From the IMG/VR virus record IMGVR_UViG_3300043411_001726, positions 1-31,624 of that record: DNA of 31,624 bases. One strand, given 5' to 3'. The DNA is from a virus. The position numbers and the translations under genes are program-made. Below are positions 27,663 to 31,624 of this stretch, in pieces; within the stretch, counting starts at the first letter, position 1, and every line of letters starts with the position of its first letter. The notes under the pieces were generated by a model that saw only the letters and a list, made by a program, of their open reading frames with translations, made no database searches and was not told the DNA's origin.

Positions 27663-28295
27663 TTAGTCGGAAATCGCCTGATACCGACCTTCGAGGAACT
27701 TCTTCGAGTGCTCCTTGGTCAGGTAGCCGAAGGCAGCGGCGACGCGCAGGCTGTTGATGAAGCCCGCCCGGACGGCGGCAGCGCGGGCCGGCGTGACGGC
27801 GACCTTCTTGGCGGCGAGCGCCTTGACCAGGTCCTGCACCTTCATGTCGGGGTCCTTCAGGACCAGCTCCTTGAGCATGAAGACCTTGGTCACCTTCCAG
27901 TCGGCCGGCTCCTTCTTGACCTTTTCCTTCTTCACGCGCGGCGCCTTGGCCGGCTTCGGCTCCTTGGCGGCCTTGGGCGGCTTCTCGGCCTTGGCAACGT
28001 CGCCGGTCTTGGCGACCCCGGTCTTCTCGGCACCCTTCTTCGGCTTGGCCGCCTTTGCGACCTCTTCGCCTTCAGCCGGGAATTCGGGGACCGGGGTCTT
28101 CTTGCCGAGCGCGGCGCATGCCGCGTTGACCCACTTCTGGGTCGGATCGGTCAGCGCGTCGAACTTGGTATCGGGGAACTTCGCGGGGTCGTCGAGGTGG
28201 GCGGCCAGCCGCTCCAGGTAGGTCTGCCGACCCTCGCCCTTCTTCTGCTTCTGGACGGTCGCCTCGACCAGCTCCTTCTCGATTGTACCGGGCAT
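27663..28295 (-). CDS. Lysine-rich protein with histone-H1-like linker (210 aa)
   Basis: Residues 1-75 form a small acidic/basic helical domain (QKQKKGEGRQTYLERLAAHL, DPTQKWVNAACAALGKK). Residues about 76-132 are a disordered K/A/P/E linker (AKAAKPKKGAEKTGVAKTGD, AKEPKPAKAPRVKKEKVKKE) reminiscent of histone H1 or bacterial AlgP-like tails. Residues 135-210 are helical (VFMLKELVLKDPDMKVQDLV, AAAVRAGFINSLRVAAAFGY) with a possible DNA-binding helix-turn-helix. It may be an abundant nucleoid or modification-associated protein; inside the deazaguanine cluster, contact with modified DNA is a guess. Both flanks have gaps of 78 to 102 bases, so it may have its own promoter and terminator. Confidence 0.75.
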   Translation of the reverse strand: MPGTIEKELVEATVQKQKKGEGRQTYLERLAAHLDDPAKFPDTKFDALTDPTQKWVNAACAALGKKTPVPEFPAEGEEVAKAAKPKKGAEKTGVAKTGDVAKAEKPPKAAKEPKPAKAPRVKKEKVKKEPADWKVTKVFMLKELVLKDPDMKVQDLVKALAAKKVAVTPARAAAVRAGFINSLRVAAAFGYLTKEHSKKFLEGRYQAISD

Positions 28296-28373
28296 CTTGC
28301 TACTTCCTTCTTCTTCAGAACCTCCCGAACCGCTCGGGGTTGCGTCCTTGCTCTAGCATACATACCATAGACG
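28296..28373. promoter_or_regulatory. Leader of the lysine-rich gene
   Basis: The 78-base gap carries, on the minus strand, a TTGACG box overlapping the queD stop (28372-28377) and a TATGCT box (28355-28360), but they are only 11 bases apart, too close for a standard sigma70 promoter. A weak hairpin (CCCGA-GCGGT-TCGGG) precedes a long purine-rich GAAGAAGAAGGAAG stretch before the ATG, which should act as a strong ribosome-binding site. Confidence 0.3.
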
Positions 28374-28898
28374 TCAAAACGGATAGTACGCCGCGCAATT
28401 CGGGGTCTCATGTACAACTATCTGCGACAGACGGGCAAGACCTTCTGACCGCTCTACGACGCGTGGGACAAGCCGGTTGAACCAGTGCCGCGCCAGCACC
28501 TCGGCCGTCGGCGTATCCCCGATAAGGTACATCTTATGCTCGATACCGAGAGCCTCGTCCTCGAAGATTCCACCGGAGCAGCCATAGCGCTCTACCGTAT
28601 CCCTTTGATGTTCGATAAGAACGCTTGGAATGAAAAGCGACAGCAGCGGGTCCTTGACATGCAGAATAGTCGCGTGATCGCAGGGCGTATCGATCTCGGC
28701 CATCATCTCCTCTTTCAGAAACCCGAAATCAAGCGTCATGCCTTGCTGCTCCCCCATCACCTGGAGCGGCCCCGAGCAGACGGCTTCGATTGTGTAGCGG
28801 TGCCCGTGCAACCGCCTGCACTTGGAGCCGTGCTGCGCGACCCTATGCGCCGCGTCGATGCCGATCTCCCGGCGGATGGCAAAATCCCTAAGCATCAT
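28374..28898 (-). CDS. queD: QueD (6-carboxy-tetrahydropterin synthase)
   Basis: 174 residues of the PTPS/QueD fold. Zinc histidines are H18 (DAAHRV) and H31/H33 (RLHGHRY), with the catalytic cysteine C27 before them (SKCRRLHGH); TLDFGFLKEEM, PCDHATIL and the end VVHETPNCAAYYPF complete the signature. It converts dihydroneopterin triphosphate into 6-carboxytetrahydropterin, the substrate for QueE. An insertion of about 30 residues follows D74-H75. Two ATG codons are in tandem at the start (28898 and 28895); GGAGAAGT is better spaced for the second. The gene overlaps the DUF1643 gene by 11 bases. Confidence 0.94.
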   Translation of the reverse strand: MMLRDFAIRREIGIDAAHRVAQHGSKCRRLHGHRYTIEAVCSGPLQVMGEQQGMTLDFGFLKEEMMAEIDTPCDHATILHVKDPLLSLFIPSVLIEHQRDTVERYGCSGGIFEDEALGIEHKMYLIGDTPTAEVLARHWFNRLVPRVVERSEGLARLSQIVVHETPNCAAYYPF

Positions 28899-29442
28899 AC
28901 TTCTCCAATTTCTCGCTGTAAGCCAGACGACTCGGGTGCCGGGGGCTTCCGTTGGCCGTCCTGCCCAAGCAGAATATCTTCTTACCGCTGGCCCTGAGGG
29001 TGATCAGCGTCTCGGCGGCGTAGTACTCGAACTTGGGGTCGAGGCGGCCCCATGCCGCAATGATCCGGTCGGCCAGCGCGGCCTGTTCGCGGAGGATATA
29101 CATGTTCTCCGACGACCGCACGTCGGCGCCCAGCTTGAGCAGGTCTTGCGGGTGCGTCGCGCGGTAGTCCATGATGTTGCATTTGGCGTAGTCGTCACCG
29201 CCGCCCTGAATCGTGAACTCGATTTCCTTGCGGATGGTCAGATCATCGGAAATGGCGTTGGCCGTGCTGGGGTTCATGCCGACCCACAACCAGCGGCGCT
29301 TGGGATGCTTGGTCCATGACCGGGTCAGCAAAGGGCGGTAAGCCTTGGTCGGACCGAAGAAGGTAGCATCGCCCCGGCAGCCTTTGAGCATGGGCATGGC
29401 CTTGGCGCCGCCCGGATCGTGCTCAGGCGTCAGCAAGCGCAT
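28888..29442 (-). CDS. DUF1643 family protein (184 aa)
   Basis: The segment RWLWVGMNPSTANAISDDLT, with RKEIEFTIQ, AKCNIMDYRATHPQDLLKLG and KIFCLGRTANGSPRHPSRL, matches DUF1643, a family of unknown function in bacteria and phages. The true start is ATG 29440-29442: a strong GGGAGGT ribosome-binding site lies six bases upstream, and it overlaps the sigma-like gene by 20 bases. The 139 codons upstream of this are a frame shadow; a later ATG at 29397 has no ribosome-binding site. It lies in the deazaguanine cluster, so a link to nucleotide or DNA modification is possible but only from position. Confidence 0.85.
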   Translation of the reverse strand: MRLLTPEHDPGGAKAMPMLKGCRGDATFFGPTKAYRPLLTRSWTKHPKRRWLWVGMNPSTANAISDDLTIRKEIEFTIQGGGDDYAKCNIMDYRATHPQDLLKLGADVRSSENMYILREQAALADRIIAAWGRLDPKFEYYAAETLITLRASGKKIFCLGRTANGSPRHPSRLAYSEKLEKYDA

Positions 29443-29977
29443 TCTTGACCTCCCAAACCATATCGATGGCTTCGGGATCAACACCGGCGACGCGGCACAA
29501 GCGCTCGTTGATCGTCTCCTTGTGGCGGGAGGTCTGCCGGAGCTGGCCTTGCAGGGCGCGGCGGCCGGCTTCTGTCTCGAAGGCTGCCAGGAAGCGCGTG
29601 ACGCAAAGAGGAGCCTGCGCCAACTTGACCGCCAGCGTGCCCTCCTCGGGCACAAGGCCGACGCCGACATCTCCGGTATCGAGGGCTTCACCGTCAGGAG
29701 TAACGACGGCATCGAAAGAGACCTCGGAGATCGAACGCGTGCGCTTGTTCGCGAGATTGTGGATGCGGTTGATGTAGGAGATTTTGAAGAGGGCGACGAA
29801 TTGCGCCATTTGGAGGTCTGGGTATTTTGCGCGGACGCGCGCCCAGACGATATACCCATCCTGAATCAGATCATCAAGATCATACCAGGATGCGACCCGC
29901 CAGAAATTCCGCTTTGCTGTCCGGGCAATCCAGACCTGTAATCCCTTGTCGAGATACCGGTCGTTTCGTTGTACCAT
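29423..29977 (-). CDS. Sigma-factor-like protein (region 2 recognisable)
   Basis: 184 residues. The first 90 follow sigma70 region 2: VWIARTAKRNFWRVASWYDL, then DDLIQDGYIVWARVRAKYPD, LFKISYINRIHNLANKRTRS. The D-L-x-Q-x-G-Y-I pattern with a following arginine helix fits regions 2.1-2.3. The C-terminal 80 residues have two helical segments (AGRRALQGQLRQTSRHKETI, GVDPEAIDMVWEVKNALA) where region 4 would be, without a clear helix-turn-helix. Phage sigma-like proteins redirect host RNA polymerase to phage promoters. It is preceded by a 148-base gap, so it may start a transcription unit. Confidence 0.7.
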   Translation of the reverse strand: MVQRNDRYLDKGLQVWIARTAKRNFWRVASWYDLDDLIQDGYIVWARVRAKYPDLQMAQFVALFKISYINRIHNLANKRTRSISEVSFDAVVTPDGEALDTGDVGVGLVPEEGTLAVKLAQAPLCVTRFLAAFETEAGRRALQGQLRQTSRHKETINERLCRVAGVDPEAIDMVWEVKNALADA

Positions 29978-30125
29978 TTGGAACCCCCTTTTGGACCCCG
30001 CCTCCTAAGCGGGATGGGCGACCGAGTGCGCCTGTCCCGGCTCGGTCAACTCGGGTAGGAGGGACAGCGGGGCTAGAGACGGGGGGTCTCCAATGGCTGT
30101 TCCGCGAGGCGCTCGCCCTTCCCAT
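29978..30125. promoter_or_regulatory. Gap before the sigma-like gene, with small hairpins
   Basis: No supported gene lies in these 148 bases, although an 81-codon frame is open across it. The minus strand contains a GAGAC-cccc-GTCTC mini hairpin and an ACCGAG...CTCGGT pair, and TTGACC without a good -10 box. A terminator-like or promoter element is possible; evidence is weak. Confidence 0.3.
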
Positions 30126-31160
30126 TTATGCCTTGAGAGCCCCGTGCGCAAGCTCCCTGATCTCATTTGGCGTCATGGCGCCCGGATCTTTGTTGGTCTG
30201 ACTGGTCATCGTCCTAAAGCCGAAGGGTCGAAGTCGTTCGGCCATGGTCAGCGCAGCAATGCCTTCGCCCTTATCCAACAGGAGCAGTCGATGCTCGAAG
30301 CGGTCGACGATGCCGGCCAGCGCGTCAAGCTGCTTATCATGAACGGCCAAGCCAAATAGGCAGGTCCCACGCATGCCGACCTCGTAGCCGAAGTAGTCGA
30401 GCGACAGCGCATCGAAGGGGCCTTCAGCCACGATCAGCAGCGGCCAGCTTTTGTCGACCGTCTCGAGTTCGACCTGGTTGAAGAGGCAGTGGTTGATCGC
30501 CTTGAGCGCCACCGGCATGAAGTCGGCGGCGGCCTTCTCGGGGTCCGGCGACAGCGAGCGGTAGCGGACGGGATGGCTGCCGATATGCCGGCCGGTCCAC
30601 GAAACGAGACCTTCCTCCTTGGTCTCGACCGGGATGACAACGCGGCGATCAAAGACCCCGGAGGTCGCATAGCGCAGGCCGTACAGCTGCGCCATGTCGT
30701 CGATCTCTGAGAAGGTATATCCCCGATCGTACAGGTACTCATAGTAGAAGGTGCTATCTCGGGCGCGCACAAGCGGCTTGATGGCGCGGGGCCATTGCAG
30801 GCTGCCGGGCTTGGGCTGGACCGGGGGCGGCCCCATACCCAGGAGCTTCCCGACCTCATCGCCAAAGCCATGCCTCTCCGGTAGTTCTGCGCGGGTCTGG
30901 ACGCCTCTGACGATTTCATGGGCCTCGTGCCACGAGATGCGCAGCAACGCCGCGACGAGCCTCTCTGGTGCCCGCCCGCGATGCCTTGCGCTACGCCAGC
31001 ACCCCCACCCCTTCCCACTTTCTGAAAGGCCCATGTGACCAGACTCATCGGCGGTGCCGCAGAAGGGGCAGCGGATGTTGATATTGCCGCGCGCCACATT
31101 GGCACCGGTCTCGATGTACTCGATGCGGTTACGCCCCAGGAAGGTACGCCAGTTGAACAT
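30126..31160 (-). CDS. DnaG-like DNA primase
   Basis: 344 residues. A CHC2-like zinc ribbon lies near the N-terminus: IRCPFCGTADESGHMGL and GWGCWRSARHRGR (C31, C34, C54, H60). The TOPRIM domain has LLIVAEGPFDALSLDYFG (E246) and LLLLDKGEGIAALT (D296, E299) in place of the usual D-x-D. No helicase domain follows, so this is a primase without the DnaB-like half found in T7 gp4. It would make RNA primers for the phage polymerase. The gene starts directly after the zinc-protein stop (TAGATG). The end faces the gap before the sigma-like gene. A replicative helicase is not seen in the window. Confidence 0.88.
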   Translation of the reverse strand: MFNWRTFLGRNRIEYIETGANVARGNINIRCPFCGTADESGHMGLSESGKGWGCWRSARHRGRAPERLVAALLRISWHEAHEIVRGVQTRAELPERHGFGDEVGKLLGMGPPPVQPKPGSLQWPRAIKPLVRARDSTFYYEYLYDRGYTFSEIDDMAQLYGLRYATSGVFDRRVVIPVETKEEGLVSWTGRHIGSHPVRYRSLSPDPEKAAADFMPVALKAINHCLFNQVELETVDKSWPLLIVAEGPFDALSLDYFGYEVGMRGTCLFGLAVHDKQLDALAGIVDRFEHRLLLLDKGEGIAALTMAERLRPFGFRTMTSQTNKDPGAMTPNEIRELAHGALKA

Positions 31161-31364
31161 CTAGAGCACACCCGAATAGTATTCGGCCCAGCGCTCAGCC
31201 CAATAGGCTTCGTTGTCCTCGTGGCAGGCAAGGCAGCCGATGAACCAATTCATGGATTCGTCGACATAGAGCGTATTCTGGGGGCGGCGCTCTATCGTGG
31301 TCGACAGCTCCCCGCAACAAGGACAGAACCCGAAGCGGCCGATGCGCCAGCTAAAGCCGCTCAC
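31161..31364 (-). CDS. Small zinc-binding protein (67 aa)
   Basis: The GTG at 31362-31364 forms a GTGA overlap with the HAD-like gene and gives VSGFSWRIGRFGFCPCCGEL, followed by ALYVDESMNWF-like residues (TLYVDESMNWF) and IGCLACHEDNEAYWAER. Two CxxC pairs (CPCC, CLAC) around a strand are a standard zinc ribbon. The larger open frame upstream overlaps the HAD-like gene and was not used. Function unknown; it sits immediately before primase. Confidence 0.75.
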   Translation of the reverse strand: MSGFSWRIGRFGFCPCCGELSTTIERRPQNTLYVDESMNWFIGCLACHEDNEAYWAERWAEYYSGVL

Positions 31365-31624
31365 GGCTTCGCCAGCGGGAACCAAGAAACCATGTAGTCG
31401 CTGGAGCCGCCAAAGATGACCTTGAATAGCCCCGAGATCGTCTGCTGTGCGCTTTGATGGGTGACCCAGAAGCCGCCCATATTCAACCAGCGCTGGCGGT
31501 ATTTGTCCCAATCGTCGATCAGGATGTCGCCGCGCTGGCCGTGCAGGCATTTGTCCTTGGAGGCGCACGCGATCATTGGGACATCGGCGCCAAGGTTCCG
31601 GTCAAGCCATGCGCGCTTGTTGGC
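31361..31624 (-). CDS. HAD-like 5'-nucleotidase, C-terminal part only
   Basis: The reading frame is open to the high-coordinate edge, so the N-terminus is outside the window; 87 residues remain. The visible part fits the end of a deoxynucleotidase of the HAD superfamily: SKDKCLHGQRGDILIDDWDK (lysine of motif III and the D-D of motif IV), then NMGGFWVTHQSAQQTISGL. Such enzymes dephosphorylate nucleoside monophosphates. In a phage with a modified-base pathway it might deplete a competing nucleotide, but this is inference. The catalytic D-x-D of motif I is not in the window. Confidence 0.7.
   Translation of the reverse strand, partial: ANKRAWLDRNLGADVPMIACASKDKCLHGQRGDILIDDWDKYRQRWLNMGGFWVTHQSAQQTISGLFKVIFGGSSDYMVSWFPLAKP

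Noticed and set aside
29443-29859. A 139-codon N-terminal extension of the DUF1643 gene
   Set aside because: It overlaps the sigma-like gene; the strong GGGAGGT ribosome-binding site points to ATG 29442.
29880-30125. An 81-codon frame filling the gap before the sigma-like gene
   Set aside because: Proline/arginine-rich shadow-like composition, no ribosome-binding site, and it would overlap the sigma-like start by about 100 bases.
1-31624. tRNA genes, CRISPR arrays, insertion sequences, integrase or attachment sites
   Set aside because: I looked for cloverleaf-type stretches, regular direct repeats with spacers, transposase motifs and integrase motifs and saw none that could be supported by eye.

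Overview
The window is a stretch of a GC-rich tailed double-stranded DNA phage genome. Every gene I can support lies on the minus strand, so transcription runs from high to low coordinates. The phage character rests on a large terminase and a probable small terminase, a phage-type replication and recombination set (primase, UDG-PolA polymerase, clamp, clamp loader, gp32-like SSB, RecA, SbcCD-like nuclease), a DNA 7-deazaguanine modification cluster and several dozen tiny genes. Most adjacent genes are joined by ATGA, GTGA, TGATG or TAATG stop/start overlaps. High GC and the small-protein families (Ea22-like, DUF551-like, DUF7352-like) suggest a GC-rich proteobacterial host, possibly an alphaproteobacterium; the host cannot be fixed from the sequence.

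Layout in transcription order. (1) 31624-30126: the end of a HAD-type nucleotidase-like gene, a small zinc protein and a DnaG-like primase. (2) 29977-24504: a sigma-like factor, a DUF1643 protein, QueD, a lysine-rich protein followed by a strong hairpin, QueC, FolE, a DpdA-type transglycosylase, then four tiny paralogues. FolE, QueD and QueC are steps toward preQ0 and DpdA would insert a 7-deazaguanine base into phage DNA. QueE is not in the window. (3) 24507-12732: one block encoding sliding clamp, UDG-exonuclease-polymerase fusion, clamp loader, UvsY-like protein, a hidden 45-aa membrane protein, SSB with a very long charged tail, RecA, an NrdR-like zinc ribbon, a PD-(D/E)XK nuclease, SbcD, a small lipoprotein, a 60-aa protein and SbcC. 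(4) 12741-8289: small accessory genes including a cupin-like protein, a winged helix and an HNH endonuclease. (5) 8191-4571: probable small terminase, six tiny genes, large terminase. (6) 4561-1: more tiny genes plus a HPRT-like phosphoribosyltransferase and an acyl carrier protein.

The most interesting part is 24504-27560. The DpdA here begins almost directly at its catalytic core, and right after it come four small proteins sharing a pattern (short strand, helix, N-x-L-x-S-Y-aromatic, Y-x-x-x-G). They may be detached, amplified N-terminal modules of DpdA. Two of the four are interrupted at homopolymer runs (G6/C6 and C8/G8). The QueC in the same cluster has lost its CGxCxxC zinc triad. A second cross-cutting signal is a shared N-terminal leader, M-V-x-R-x-R-S-T, on the large terminase, RecA, DpdA and (variant) an 86-residue protein.
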